From Schoenoplectus triqueter (taxonomy: Eukaryota > Streptophyta > Magnoliopsida > Poales > Cyperaceae), in the NCBI GenBank assembly GCA_964058805.1, contig CAXKVV010000418.1, forward strand, positions 1 through 26,121: a DNA stretch of 26,121 nt, in the 5' to 3' direction. The number at the start of each line of letters is the position of its first letter. The stretch's first letter is position 1. Of the stretch, positions 1 to 13,798 are shown piece by piece. The translations under genes were made by a program, and so were the position numbers. Below the pieces are notes generated by a model. It had not been told where the DNA came from and did not search any database. It was given only the letters and a program-made list of their open reading frames with translations.

Positions 1-135
1 GTACGGGTACAATGGGTTTTTTCTAAAAAAAACTGACCGGCCCTTCTTAAACCCGTACCTGTGTACCCGTTTACCCGCCTATACCCGGGCACGGCTACGG
101 ATACCGCGGGTACGGACCACGGGTACACAGGTACG
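1..135. repeat. Degenerate CCCGTAC/GGGTACGG-rich repeat at the window edge
   Basis: The first 135 bases hold many variants of gggtac, acccgtac and tacccg on both strands, for example around 1-9, 51-75, 86-90 and 108-130. Such GGGTAC-type motifs in plants are often subterminal repeats of DNA transposons of the hAT kind. I see no terminal repeat or transposase here, so that assignment is only a guess. The element, if there is one, is cut by the window edge. Confidence 0.35.
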
Positions 136-162
136 AGTTATGTTTTAGCAAACCACTAGCCG

Positions 163-200
163 CTAGCAGCCTAGCAGCCTAGCACCCTAGCACGCACAAT
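163..200. repeat. Short tandem repeat of agcagccta-like units
   Basis: Several imperfect copies of a 9-10 bp unit containing cctagca lie next to each other just upstream of the first gene. It is a simple repeat with no evident function. Confidence 0.5.
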
Positions 201-295
201 AAATAAATAATAATAACGGAAAGTACCAGCCAAAATTCACCTCACTGGTCACTCACTCCTAGTGTCTCAGTTGCTTACTGTCGCTTCCCCGCTTC

Positions 296-346
296 CCTTT
301 CTCAGACACCGACGCTCTCTTTCTCTCTCTCTACACTTCCGCGCGG
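296..346 (+). promoter_or_regulatory. CT-rich leader of the RCC1-repeat gene
   Basis: A pyrimidine-rich stretch (ctctctttctctctctctac) directly precedes the start codon at 352. CT-rich tracts near the transcription start and in the 5' UTR are common in plant genes, so this is probably the leader of the downstream gene. The transcription start itself cannot be placed. Confidence 0.4.
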
Positions 347-351
347 CGCGC

Positions 352-3300
352 ATGGCCTCCGCCGAATCGACCCACTCGATCGTTCTCGCATGGTAAAAAC
401 CTCTTCTCTCTCTCTCCTCTTCTCTCTAACTCTCTCACACACACGCCCTCCCCTCTCCATCAATTTATATCGGCACAGCTATATTTGCTACTTTACCGAA
501 GTCTGGGTTAAATTCTCGTTTTTAGGGGATCAGGGGAGGATGGACAATTGGGGAAGGGGAACTGGGAAGAGATGGATTGGGCTACTCCTATCAAGTCCCT
601 CGAAAAGTACAAAGTTACAGCTGTTGTAGCTGGCAGCCGCAACTCTCTCGCTATCTGCAAAGACGGCCGTGTACTCTATCCATCGATTTTAATCCTCTTT
701 GGTTCATAAATTATGGTTCTTTTGGTATATTGATTTTGGTGTGCAACAAAATTCACAGCTGTTCACTTGGGGGTGGAACCAGAGGGGAACCCTCGGGCAT
801 CCGCCGGAGACTAAAACTGAGAGCAGGCCAGGACTTGTCAAGGTCCTTTTTGATGTTAAAATTGTTCAGGTAATTAATTAATAAAACTGCAGTAATTCCC
901 TTCAGATTGATGTTTATCGGTGAGTTTCTATTGAAAGTTTGTGTTATTTTTGTTACTTCAGGCAGCAATTGGTGGATGGCATTGCCTCGCAGTGGATGAT
1001 CAAGGAAGGGCTTATGCATGGGGTAAAACAAGCTATAATCTTTTTGTGATTTGAATCCATGTTTTAATTTTTCCACCTTCCACAACATATTTTAGTTTTG
1101 TATATTTTGGAAATGTACCAAAATAGGAAAACTTTATTACATATAATATCAAAGTTGGGAATATGGAAAAATATATTTTATTGGCATCTGTTTTATTTAT
1201 TTTAGAAATTATGTAGCCATATATATTTATATTTTAAAATGTGTAGGTGGTAACGAGTATGGACAGTGTGGAGAGGAACCGGAGAGAAAAGAAGATGGAA
1301 CAAAGGATCTCAGGAGAGATATAGCTATCCCTCAGCGATGTGCACCGAAGCTATCAGTTCGCCAGGTTTTTTGAATGCATAAACATTTTTAATCATAACT
1401 GGAAACATTTTGAAACTTTTGGGTCTATTGGCTTAATTGCTTAGATTACTTTATGCTAACTACTCCCTGCAAATTGTAATGCATGATTCCCGATTGTTGT
1501 GGTGTGCCTTAGCACTTTATTCTTATTCTCATAGTCTTTACTCTTTATGGTATCAGCTTGCTGGATGACAATATTTGAATATCTATTATTCCATCCTTAT
1601 GCTTACTAAACTTTTAGTCACTTTTTAGCAACTGGACCTTTACAGACAAGCATTTTGCATGTTTTCTTCATTTGGGTGATGCATCTATTATTTGAATCTA
1701 CTCAATCAGTTGCCAAACCATTATTGTAGCAGTTCTAATTGCATACTTCATTATTGCTTTAATAGTGTAGCAAGGAGCTATAATATGTAGCTGCAAAATG
1801 ATAACAGATAAACCACTGCAACACATTCTTTGCATGCCATATCTTTTTGATCAATTCAGGCATATTCTTTTTTTCTTTTTTGTAAATTAAGGTAGCTGCT
1901 GGTGGGACCCACTCAGTGGTGTTGACACAGGATGGCCATGTATGGACCTGGGGACAACCTTGGCCTCCTGGAGACATGTAATTCCTCATCTCTATCAAAG
2001 AAAAAGGCAAACTAATTATCACATCACCAATCTCACATTAAAATTGTACCATATTGCAGAACACAGATATCCACACCGGTGCTGGTGCAAGGCCTTGGAA
2101 GGGTGCAGGTGATAGCAGTTGGTGCTTTTCATAACTTGGCACTGCTAGAAGATGGTGTTTTATGGGCTTGGGGCAACAATGAGTATGGCCAGCTGGGGAC
2201 CGGTGACACCCAACCCAGATCACAACCTGTTCCCGTTCAAGGATTATCTGGTCTAACTCTAGTGAGTTCTGTCATTATGTGATGGCATCAAGTTATAATT
2301 CTTGCTGCTACCAAATTTCTCAAAATTTAACGTGATTTTTTTCCCAGGTTGATATTGCGGCAGGAGGATGGCATTCAACCACAATAACGGCTGATGGTGA
2401 GGTGCGTATTATACTTCAACTTCTTTTTATGGTTGTCATTTTCAAGTTGCATTTGCTGTTTGAAGTAAAAATATTCATCTTCATCGCATTTTTGGAATGG
2501 AAAAATATATTAGTGTTATTCTGTACTGTAAATGAATGAATATTTCTTGTAGACAAGTGATAAAGATTGAGGATTAGGTTAGATGGTAACTTGGTGACCT
2601 GCATTACCTTTCTTTAGCAAAATTCTTCTCCATCATCCAGCCATTTCTGGCCTGTTTATCTGCTACCTTGAAAAGTTTCCCATTCTTCAGCATCCAAGTA
2701 CCAGAAAAGGCCATGACCAAATGCAATCGTATGGCACCAGAGACCATTGCATCTTCAGGATGCAAACTTGATAAATTCATCTCAAGTGTTAAAAGTTGCA
2801 ATTTGTTCCATTGTTTGACCCTTAGGTGTATGCATGGGGAAGAGGAGAGCATGGGCGGCTTGGATTTGGAGATGATAAGAGCAGCAAAATGGTTCCACAA
2901 AAGGTTCAACTCTTGGCTGGTGAAGATATTGTTCAGGTAACTGAATTGTACATAAGTTAACTAATATACTAAATATATAATTTTGATCGTGGTACAGTTA
3001 GCTTAAACTTGTGTTCATTTTACTTCCGATCCCAACCCATCCTTTTTACACCTGCTAGGTTTCTTGTGGAGGCACTCATTCAGTCGCATTAACTAGAGAT
3101 GGACGAATGTTCTCTGTAAGTATTTGAGCCTGTCTCAACCATGCAAGTTTTGTTTCAAATAGTATATATTAAGACATTTTCTTATTAACAAAATGACAGT
3201 ATGGGAGAGGAGACCACGGTCGACTTGGCTATGGTAGGAAAGTTACGACTGGCCACCCCATGGAAGTGCCCCTTAAGTTAGCACCGCCTAAAGACAGTAG

Positions 3301-3406
3301 CAGTCCTGATGGAAAATGGTGTGCTAAACTCGTTGCTTGTGGTGGCCGCCACACTTTGGCAATTGCCACCTGGGTTGATCAGCCTGAGCCGGCATCATCG
3401 AGTTAA
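352..3406 (+). CDS. RCC1-repeat family protein (seven-bladed propeller type), 11 exons, 397 aa
   Basis: Exons: 352-392, 526-670, 759-869, 962-1022, 1247-1365, 1892-1977, 2060-2261, 2348-2401, 2826-2936, 3059-3115, 3200-3406. All introns are GT/AG and the frame stays open to the TAA at 3404. The protein begins MASAESTHSIVLAWGSGEDG and carries successive RCC1 signatures: WGSGEDGQLG, FTWGWNQRGTLG, YAWGGNEYGQCG, VWTWGQPWPPGD, WAWGNNEYGQLGTGD, YAWGRGEHGRLGFGDD and FSYGRGDHGRLGYG. These alternate with GG.H(S/C/T) turns such as GGTHSV and GGRHTLA. The length and the WPPGD insertion match a plant RCC1 family of about 400 aa, related to but distinct from the UV-B receptor UVR8; I see no UVR8-like C-terminal extension. 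RCC1 propellers act as protein-interaction or exchange-factor scaffolds, but the partner here is unknown. The family call is firm, the role is not. Confidence 0.95.
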
Positions 3407-4018
3407 ATCTGCTAGGTTATTTTGTCCGGAGCTATTAATATACCTTAATTTTAGAGAATAAGCGTTGTGCTGTCTAAAATGCAGAGGTTTGTTTTATAGA
3501 TGAGTGTACCGAGACTGTGGCACACAGACTAAATTTGGATCCCATATATATATATTTTGCTTTTCCTGTTACATTTTTTTGTTTTTGAAAAAATGCATAA
3601 AATCTGAACCTTCTGATTGTAGATATTGTGACAATAAAGCTCTCCATTTCACCGAATTGCTTGGAAACTGCCATGCTCGAGGTTTCCCGTTCTGTGGGGA
3701 TTTTCAGTGACAATTTCATGTTAACTGATTCATCCAGTCTGTCAGTGAACCCATCGAACCTCGACTTCTACCTGCTTCAGGTATTTCTGCACAGTTTATG
3801 TGGAACAAAGCTAAAACTGCATTTGCAGCTTATTCAAGAGTTATGTAATTACTAAATCGTAAATTAAATGGAGTATGATTGAGATTAAGCTCATCATGAA
3901 TTAACTTCTAATAGAGTTGATTTCATTTCAATAGAATAGAACATAATTGATAGGGCCCAACAACATTGGGCCTGGACCCCGATCCATCAGAAAGACCGCT
4001 TTGGTGCGTTTAAAAAAT
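3407..4018. other. 3' UTR and flank of the RCC1-repeat gene
   Basis: This stretch follows the TAA at 3406. Short open frames here lack homology I recognise and are not supported as genes. Possible polyadenylation context, such as aataaagctc near 3631, is present but not decisive. Confidence 0.5.
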
Positions 4019-4228
4019 ATTCAAAAATACGAAAACAACACTGCATGATCCAAAATCACGAAATTAACCAATCCGCGTTTTTTAAACGCGTACTCAAATC
4101 CGCGTTTGATAAAAGCAGACTCAAGTCCGCACTTATTAAGTATGGACGTGGAATTTTTTTAGAAAGTTCAGAGTTCAATTATATTAATTTTAATCAGCGT
4201 ATATAACTCAAATTTTCTTATAATGTAA
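4019..4228 (+). repeat. Left terminal inverted repeat
   Basis: This is the left arm of the inverted repeat pair. It holds GC-richer islands such as ccgcgtttgataaaagcaga and aagtccgcacttattaagta, matched on the opposite strand at about 5240-5310. Confidence 0.75.
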
Positions 4229-4242
4229 CAATAAATTCAGGT

Positions 4243-4320
4243 CTTCTTTTAAAAAATGTGGACTTAGATTTGCTTTTAAGAAATGTGGAACCATATTCAC
4301 TTTTAAAAAAGGTGGACTTA
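4243..4320. repeat. Three degenerate direct repeats inside the transposon
   Basis: Three successive copies of a cttttaaaaaatgtgga-type unit start near 4245, 4273 and 4300, at a period of about 28 bp. Two of them are followed by cttaga. Subterminal repeats of this kind can be transposase-binding arrays, but that is inference. Confidence 0.5.
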
Positions 4321-4420
4321 GACCCATTATAAACCCGTGGCTCTTTCAAATTTATACTTTTGACTCTCTTCGAACATAATAAAAAGTTAGTGAATTATTA
4401 AAATTTTAATTTATTTTATA

Positions 4421-4796
4421 TATATAAAGGAGTTAGGCATCGTGCTACACGTAGTTAATAATCAAATTTATCACAGACACAAAAATATAGTTAATCATTT
4501 TCTAATCTCAATTTGAGTCTCAACAATTTTTTTTATATCAAAATGTGATGGATATAAAATTTTTCTATTTTTTAAATTTTCTAAGCATTAGTTTTGGATT
4601 TTTAAAAATGACCTAGAAGATATGTATTACTTTATTATTATTATTGAATCATCTTAGAAAAATTCAAAACTAATACTTAAAATTTTTTTAAGATCCATCA
4701 ATCAAGATTTTGAGATTATTTACCAATATTTTTTTTAGTCCGTAGAAAATTTAATCATTAACTACGTGTAGCACCATAGCCTAACTCTTTATAAAG
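4421..4796. mobile_element. Foldback MITE nested in the long-TIR element
   Basis: The left end (taaaggagttaggcat-cgtgctacacgtagttaa) matches the reverse complement of the right end (4750-4796), which reads taaagagttaggctatggtgctacacgtagttaa. Inner segments also pair: 4570-4610 against 4650-4690 share the caaaactaatgctta / taagcattagttttg block. The whole unit is therefore one imperfect palindrome of about 375 bp with no coding capacity. Confidence 0.75.
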
Positions 4797-5159
4797 TTAA
4801 AAATCATATTTAAGATATTAACTAATAATATTTTAATAATTTAGCAAAATGATTGTGATTGTGATTTATGCGGGTGGTAATATCATCATGGATCAATGAG
4901 TATTGATTATGATAATTATTCTAGATTTTTTTTAGAAATGAAGATACGTATTTTGATGAGGTCATAATTATAATATACAAAGAGCTCAAATTATTAGAGA
5001 ATTAATATTTTTTTGAGTAATAGGGCTCGATATAATACAGGAGGTACTAGTACTTATCATTTTTGTTTATTTCTATTTGAGATGAGGTTGAGTGATGAAT
5101 GATATTTCAAATGACAACAACAAAAATTAATTGAAGAATGATTAAGTTGTATGTGGAAA

Positions 5160-5380
5160 TATCGTCATAGATTATGCACAAGAGGATTTGAGTTATATAT
5201 GCAGATTAAAATTAATTTAATTCAACTCTTAACTTTAATTTTTTTTTACAGGTCCGTATTTAATAATGCCGACTTGGGTCCGCTTATATCAAACGCAAAC
5301 CAGGGTATGCATTTAACAAACGTGGATAGGTTAGTTTCGTGATTTTGGACCATGCAGTGTTATTTTCATGTTTTTGAATT
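5160..5380 (-). repeat. Right terminal inverted repeat
   Basis: This is the reverse-complement partner of 4019-4228. The outermost matched block is tgcagtgttattttcatgtt against the left-arm aacaacactgca block. Confidence 0.75.
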
Positions 5381-5965
5381 GGTTGATAAGCGATGGTTCG
5401 TGTTGTTTCTTTCCACATGTTAACTTTTAATTGATTTTGATAAATAATTTAGTAGCTTAAGGGTAGTTAATTAGAATGAATTTAAAAAATATAAGTATTG
5501 TAAAAAAAATAAAATTTGAAAGCTAGTTTTTCTTCAAAAAGAAAAGAAAAGAAAAAATAATTAATTCCACGCATTCCCGCCATAAAATTGCACAAGAAAC
5601 ACACAAATAAATTGGGCCGACTACGCCGGCAGCTTTATCATGCTTTTACTTTCTTTTACTTAAGCAGACTCAAAGCCCGTAAAATAGGCCCAGAAGGCCC
5701 GGGATATAGCGATAGAGAACCGACCAATGAGGTCCAGTCATCCTGCCACGTGTCCTTCCTCATTCGAGAAGTGGACAGAGTAAGATAACCAACCAGATTG
5801 AGATTGCGAAGCCTAGCAATTTCACTAAAAAACCCTCCAAAAAGCAGAAAAATAAAATAAATAATTGGAAAATCTAGTCGAGCGAGTACTGGAGCGAGGG
5901 CCGAGGCAAGTGGAGCATAGAGAACTGACAAGTCAACAACCTAGCGCAACAAGAGCTGAGCTAAG
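5381..5965 (+). promoter_or_regulatory. Upstream region of the thylakoid gene, with a G-box
   Basis: A perfect CACGTG core lies at 5747-5752 in the context ccacgtgtcc, about 215 bp before the start codon. A ccaat motif is at about 5724. G-boxes of this form bind bZIP and bHLH factors and are common in light-regulated photosynthesis genes, which suits the product downstream. An aaaag microsatellite occupies about 5535-5557. The transcription start is not identifiable. Confidence 0.5.
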
Positions 5966-7054
5966 ATGGCGTCGATGGCGTGCACGGCGGCGATCGGCGG
6001 TTTGCGCCTCTCCACGCCGCGCGCGCATCTTCTACCAGCTTCGCAAATCGGCTCTCTTCCCCTCTCTAGCGGATTTGGTTCTGGTCTCTTCGCTTCCTCT
6101 CGTCTCTCAGGTAATTTTCCTGAGCTCGGTTAATCACCCTTTGGATGGATGATTGAAACTCAGTTTAACAATGCGGCTTTCAATTTCTGTATGACTAGCT
6201 GAATTCCGGTTTGTTCAATTGTGATAAAGCAATCGAAGCCTTGTTACGGTTTCATATGTGAAATAGGGAAGTCTTGATTATGGTCGTCTCTTCTCTTCTC
6301 TTCTGATATTGAGATAAATCAAAAGATCTTAACTTCTTTGTTAGTTATATGCCAGGAAACTCACAGATAAAAGTATGAAACCATTGTACATCATCTATAT
6401 TTTTATAAATTGAATTGACAGATGCTACTAGGTTTTGTTCAATCCAACTCAGAGCTACTTCTTCCTCTGAAGACACCTCTTCTGTTCAAGGCGATGATGT
6501 ACTTGCAGATTTGAAACAGAAGGTATCTCAGCACGTGATTTATTTTAGAAAGTTCACAGTTCACACATTATAATAATTTTATTTACAATGCTATTATATT
6601 TTGCACAGTGGGATGCCCTTGAGAATAAATCCACTGTCCTGTTATATGGAGGTGGTGCCATTGTTGCTGTTTGGATTTCTTCTATTGTTGTCAGTGCCGT
6701 CAACTCAGTTCCCCTGGTACTGATCCAATTGCAATCAAACAAGCAAAATTACATTTCTGCTACAATTTGAGCTGTACATATATCTGTTTTTAGTACAATG
6801 ATGCCTTTGAATTGTTGTTTGGCAGCTGCCAAAGATTATGGAATTGGTGGGCCTTGGATACACTGGTTGGTTTGTGTACCGTTATCTACTTTTCAAAGTT
6901 AGTGCCCCTGTTTTACCCATTTAGTATTATAGCAAATACTTTTAGCATGATGGATTTCTAATAATATGTTTGCTTTTATCTTTCTCAGGAAAGTAGAAAA
7001 GAACTAGCAAGTGATATTGAAGATTTGAAGCGGAAAATTACTGAAACGGAGTAG
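5966..7054 (+). CDS. CURT1: CURVATURE THYLAKOID 1 family protein, 5 exons, 163 aa
   Basis: Exons: 5966-6110, 6422-6522, 6609-6716, 6826-6897, 6989-7054; total 492 nt, with TAG at 7052. Residues 1 to about 60 form a Ser/Ala/Arg-rich, acid-poor chloroplast transit peptide (MASMACTAAIGGLRLSTPRA). The mature part has the family core: WDALENKSTVLLYGGGAIVA followed by a first hydrophobic helix (about 92-112). LPKIMELVGLGYTGWFVYRY then starts a second helix (about 119-141), and a charged C-terminal helix (ESRKELASDIEDLKRK) follows. In the CURT1 family such proteins sit at grana margins and bend the thylakoid membrane through amphipathic helices. I chose the first ATG because it opens the transit peptide; an in-frame Met at residue 4 is an alternative. 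The paralogue (A, B or C) cannot be settled by eye. Confidence 0.95.
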
Positions 7055-9230
7055 TAGTGCAATTGCAGACAAAGCGAGTCGGACTCAATCGGAGGAGGAG
7101 AAGGCACAAAGTGATGGATTTGACTCTTTCTTACATTTCCAAGAGAGTACTGTTGTATTTAGATGTTTGTGTTGATTGTATCTCGTCAATCTTTGTAAAA
7201 CACATTTATCATCGCTCAATCTTGATTTCTTCTGGATTTGTTATGCCGTGTCATGTATCGTTTCTACTGGTTATGAATATTTACATTCTCGAAAGGAGGA
7301 ATTTTTGTATAAACAGAAATAGTTCTGTAAATATTTGTACAAATTGAAATGGGCGGTAAATGATTTGAAATGTTGAAATATCAAGTATGAATCCAACTAA
7401 TTTACACTGGAAATAGTGGGGGTTTTCCCAAGATTACCTAAAATAGTACCGGTTAGGACAAATTTGTTGGATTCTTACTTGGAATTTTAATATCTCTATC
7501 TTTACTTCTTAGTATTAAGCATCTAAGTGCTTGCAATGGTCAAAATTTTTTCTTGATTTTTCAAAATTAATATGAGCCATGGGATGTAGGTATTTTTTAA
7601 AATTTTGTACTGTATATGTGGAGGGTATGTTGAAGTTCTGATTTCCTTTCAATCGCAGTCGTTATACGGAGAGTCACAAGTCACAACACTCGACTACAAT
7701 TTCAGTACTGCATATTAAACTCTTTTTTATACTCATGCGGAAAATAAAGAAATAAACGAGATTTACTTTTTATTGTGTAGGCATGGAGATACATTTATGA
7801 AATGAGATATGATTAACTTGTGTTCATATAAAATAGTAATTGCATTTAAAGATATATTATTTATTACATCAAGAAGAATAAAGTGTATTAGGAAAAATAT
7901 TAGAACAAATATGAGTCTTCTTATTTCATTAATCAAATTTAATTTTAAATTACAAGCTAGTGAAGCTTGATTTAAGATCTACTTCTAAAGTATAATAGTA
8001 ATGGTGCATATATTTCAAAAGTGGCGTTATTTTATTGTATAGAAGTCAAATTGACGCGGAAGTAGGAGACAATGAAGTAGATTAATTGTGCTAGTATAAT
8101 GTTGCATATATAAATTTGTTCATATCATTTGATCTAAAATGTGTGATGCAATGTTTTTATAATCTAATAAATATACTTAATTTTTCATTTAAAATCATCC
8201 AACGTACGGATAATATACTAGTCTTTAATTATTTACGGTGGGTTTTGAAAGGAGCTGATTTAAAACTCCTACGTCAACAAAACGTTCTCATGTAAAGAGA
8301 AACTTACGTCAGGAAAGTTTTTTTTTCTTTTCTTGTGAACAATTTCTTTTTATCAAATTAGCCTTTTTACTTATTCTTTTGATAATTTTGATATCAACTT
8401 TTTAATCCAAATAGAGTTCACAATTAGTTGTTCTTTGATCCTCTTAAGTTGTCAAAACTGTTTCTTTGGTTCAGAAAAAATGGTATCAATAACAAGCTCC
8501 GGAAATACAATAAAAGCAAAGATCACAACAAGTGCAAATGTCACACATAAATTTAATGATCGATATGTAATTCCACCTGCAGCAGTCTGTTCGTAAAATT
8601 AGATGAGTGGAAATCACAGAAGAGCAGCACACTGTAGCACGAAATCACGGTGCATCGTCGAATGCCTTACGAGTAGGGTGCTGTTCACCAATTTTATGAG
8701 CAACTGATCCGGTATGTACAGTAATAAGTCCGTGATTTGAAAAACGTTTGGCAAGATAAAAAATTTGACGTTCGGGTATAATTCGGAAATAGTTCATTTC
8801 ATATAATATAAATAAAATATATATTATAATGATAAAATATTAAAGTTATATTAAAAACTATAAAATTTTATATAAAATAATATATAATGTGTTTTTTTAT
8901 CGAATAATTTGTAAATAAAACGTTTTTTTGATAAAAAAACGTACTGACGAATTATTTGTGAAATATCTGATTACAGATGAAAAATAAATTATTTACGAAT
9001 AATACGCGAATATTGTAAGATGGCAAAACAATCCAAACTCTCCTCAAAATAGCATACAGCATATCCATGTGGAGATCCCAACCTTGCATCCCAAATAAGT
9101 TCAGAATACAAGCCACAGAGGTGACACCGTGCGTCGCATTCGCAATGCACGGTAAAGATTAAAAACGCAAATTAAGAAAGAATGGTTTTCTCCCTTTCTA
9201 TCATTGTCGTCATCCTCGCTGTTCCGATAA
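7055..9230. other. 3' UTR of the CURT1-type gene and AT-rich intergenic DNA
   Basis: The first 250-300 bases are the likely 3' UTR. The rest is AT-rich with no recognisable gene. Around 8740-9010 several variants of gaataatttgtaaat and its complement occur close together, which may be a decayed transposon end. I could not define its borders. Confidence 0.5.
8920..8942. repeat. Small perfect hairpin in AT-rich DNA
   Basis: acgttttttt at 8920-8929 and aaaaaaacgt at 8933-8942 are exact complements separated by the three bases gat. It is probably part of the local AT-rich repeat cluster, not a terminator, since no transcript is evident. Confidence 0.5.
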
Positions 9231-9370
9231 CCGAGGTCCCACCACGTGTCTCCTTGTTATTGGCTTTTGACTATTTTCCGGGGCAGTGGGGGTGGCCGCC
9301 CTTCTCCCCCTTCTAATAAGAGGCGCCTCCTGATAAAAAATCAAAATCGCAAATAAAACGTTTCGCAAAG
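9231..9370 (+). promoter_or_regulatory. Probable promoter of the 14-3-3 gene, with a G-box
   Basis: A CACGTG core at 9243-9248 (ccacgtgtctcc) lies about 125 bp before the probable start of the leader exon. It is followed by a comparatively GC-rich stretch ending in aggcgcctcctg near 9321-9332. Promoter placement is inferred from this change in composition and from the downstream leader; no clear TATA box was found. Confidence 0.4.
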
Positions 9371-10018
9371 AGAGAGGCTTTCAGAGGTCACTTTTATTTT
9401 CCCCCTTTTTTTGGCATTTTTCTCGCTATTTGCATCTCTCCCGGTCCTTTTGATCGGATGGCAAACCGAGTTTGATTTATTAGCTAGGTTCTTTCTTTCA
9501 TTTCAGACTTCGCCGATCCTTGGTTAGGTTTGATGTTTTTGCTAGTTTAAAGAGTAAAACGCATTTAAATTGAACCATTTTGAAAGATGATCAACCGATT
9601 GTGAAGATATATTTGAATGGATTGCGCGGCTCAGTTGCATCACATTTAGCATTGTAGATGCTCAAACGGGCCTTAAGATCATCTCTAAAGCTTATTCTAC
9701 ATTAAGTTTTATTTTCCAAATCCGTGCTCATAAATTTATGCCTAATTGACATGGAATTACTTAAACACCACGGGAAAGTAATAATATGTCATTGTTGCTC
9801 AGACAAACTATAACTTCCTTTCTTTGCAACAGATTTGCACTGCACGTGGAAAGCAAAGACAAAGTGAATTTGTTATTTCAAAGATATTTAGGATCACAGA
9901 TATTGCTCTCCATATTTGAACTGGTATCAGTATTAGGATATTTCTCAGGGAGATATCAAGTTCCAATAAAATAACACTTCCTCTTTTAACTAAACTGCAG
10001 AGACCGCTACCAGCAAAC
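9371..10018 (+). other. 5' leader exon and leader intron of the 14-3-3 gene
   Basis: A strong acceptor, ctgcag at 9995-10000, sits only 18 bases before the start codon, so an intron must end within the 5' UTR. The 5' non-coding exon probably lies around 9370-9520, in the pyrimidine-rich stretch. The donor could be ttg|gttaggttt near 9522, but I cannot fix it. Introns in the 5' UTR often raise expression in plants. Confidence 0.5.
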
Positions 10019-12387
<2,369 letters not shown>

Positions 12388-12574
12388 TTTTCATGAGTTC
12401 ATCTATTGTTGAATTTAGCAATTAGAAATTTCTAAGCCGTTTCTATTGTTTTTCCCCCTATTTACGCCAATGACAGCAAAAACAGGATGTGGTTTGATTT
12501 TATCGTAGGCTATTTGACTGTTGTTGATCTATGAATTAGTTCTTTTCCTGTTGGTTTATTTGAAACTATGATGA
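12388..12574 (+). other. 3' UTR of the 14-3-3 gene
   Basis: T-rich non-coding sequence follows the TGA at 12387. The polyadenylation site cannot be fixed, and the transcript may extend into the duplicated 40-mer that follows. Confidence 0.5.
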
Positions 12575-12654
12575 GAATTCAGTTCTATTAGGTCTAAATG
12601 ATTGTAGTGCGGTAGAATTCAGTTCTATTAGGTCTAAATGATTGTAGTGCGGTA
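12575..12654. repeat. Exact tandem duplication of a 40-bp unit
   Basis: The 40 bases at 12575-12614 (beginning gaattcagttctattaggtc, ending gtagtgcggta) are repeated without change at 12615-12654. The next four bases, gaat, start a third copy. Perfect identity suggests a recent slippage or repair event, or an assembly artefact. Confidence 0.9.
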
Positions 12655-13534
12655 GAATGTTGTGCGCCCCCCACGCACGGTGTTATCTCTTTCATTTTTG
12701 CATTGTCATAATAATGCTATATTTCTTGTGTTTCCTTCACCTGACTCACTGCTACACTGGGGCCCTTCACCCAGGCGCAGCCGCGCAGGGGGCTTGACCA
12801 TCGGAGGAGGGATGGAGAGAGGATTGGCTAAAATATCCAAGGAATAAGGACCTTAGTGATGAATAAATGCATCTGTGCTCCCTGTGCCGTTGTGCCCACA
12901 ATCAGTTTGCTATTGTGACAAACAAGTGAAACCAAATAATAACTTAAGAAGGAAACACTTAAAAGAGGAGACTAATTTGCCACTCGTTACGGGGTAAAGA
13001 CTGAGCAAACCTATCTATCAAGGATCTGTGCAAAGACAGAAAATCTGAGAATATCATAAAAAATGGACCAAAATATAAAGTAGGATTGACAATTTTCCAT
13101 CCAAAATTATACTTGCTTACTAAAAAAACAAGTGAGGAATAAATGAGATTTAGACTCTTCCTCCTCACACAGGGTACATTGTGAGGGCTCTACCCAATTA
13201 TTTTGATGTAAATTATCTTTAGTAAGAATCTTATTATGACTTACATGTCACGTGAAGATTTTGATTTTTAATGGAATGAGTGAAACCCATCATAATTCAG
13301 AAGAAGAGTCCGTCATTCCACTAAATATAAGCCACTCATAAACCTCATGAAAGGAAATTAAAAAGTATCAGAGGGAGAACCTCTTCACTTTAATTGATCA
13401 CCATGAGCTGGCAAAGTAATTTTGCTTACCAGTATATATAATTTATTGAATTCTAGCAAAAGCGTCCTGTCAGTGATCTGTTGAAGATCAAAACATGACT
13501 ATTTGATATTACCACCTCATTTACTGAAATATTA

Positions 13535-13607
13535 GATACATTGCATGTAGAGTAAAGGTGATGGTATATATAATAGGTACATTGCTTATAGAGTAAATGT
13601 GATAGTA
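13535..13607. repeat. Imperfect direct repeat, two 32-bp copies 41 bp apart
   Basis: 13535-13566 and 13576-13607 both read as variants of g-tacattgc-t-tagagtaaa-gtgat-gta, differing at five of 32 positions. No function is evident. Confidence 0.7.
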
Positions 13608-13798
13608 AGTGAAGCTGAGAGCACAATCACCAGTCCATCTATCATTTCAGAAACTTATTTGTCATTACCCAACATGACAGAACACATAGTCTGACCTAAC
13701 TGAGAGAGTGCCATGATATCTTTCCAAATGACAGACATATAAGCCTTGGGTGTATGAGATGAGAGTTATATATAGTTTGAACCAATTATTTCCATACA

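Larger units (their letters stand above)
4019..5380. mobile_element. Non-autonomous DNA transposon with TIRs of about 215 bp
   Basis: The sequence at 4019-4228 reappears as its reverse complement at about 5160-5380. Shared blocks include the run aacactgcatg-tccaaaatcacgaaa-taacc and the run ttaattttaatc-gc-tatataactcaaat. Similarity covers the whole arm with scattered mismatches. Long TIRs flanking about 0.9 kb of AT-rich, gene-free DNA fit a non-autonomous Mutator-like element. No target-site duplication was clear at the outer ends, and the superfamily is inferred only from TIR length. A foldback element is nested at 4421-4796. Confidence 0.75.

Noticed and set aside
2604..2940. Open frames on both strands around exon 9 of the RCC1-repeat gene
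   Set aside because: They run through an intron and into the exon in the wrong frame. The correct frame encodes VYAWGRGEHGRLGFGDD.
8740..9010. Possible MITE with gaataatt-type ends
   Set aside because: The related short motifs do not form matching ends or a consistent fold. AT-richness explains much of the similarity.
12662..12847. Possible small gene in a GC-rich patch after the 14-3-3 gene
   Set aside because: Short frame with low-complexity Pro/Arg/Gly content and no motif. More likely UTR or intergenic DNA.
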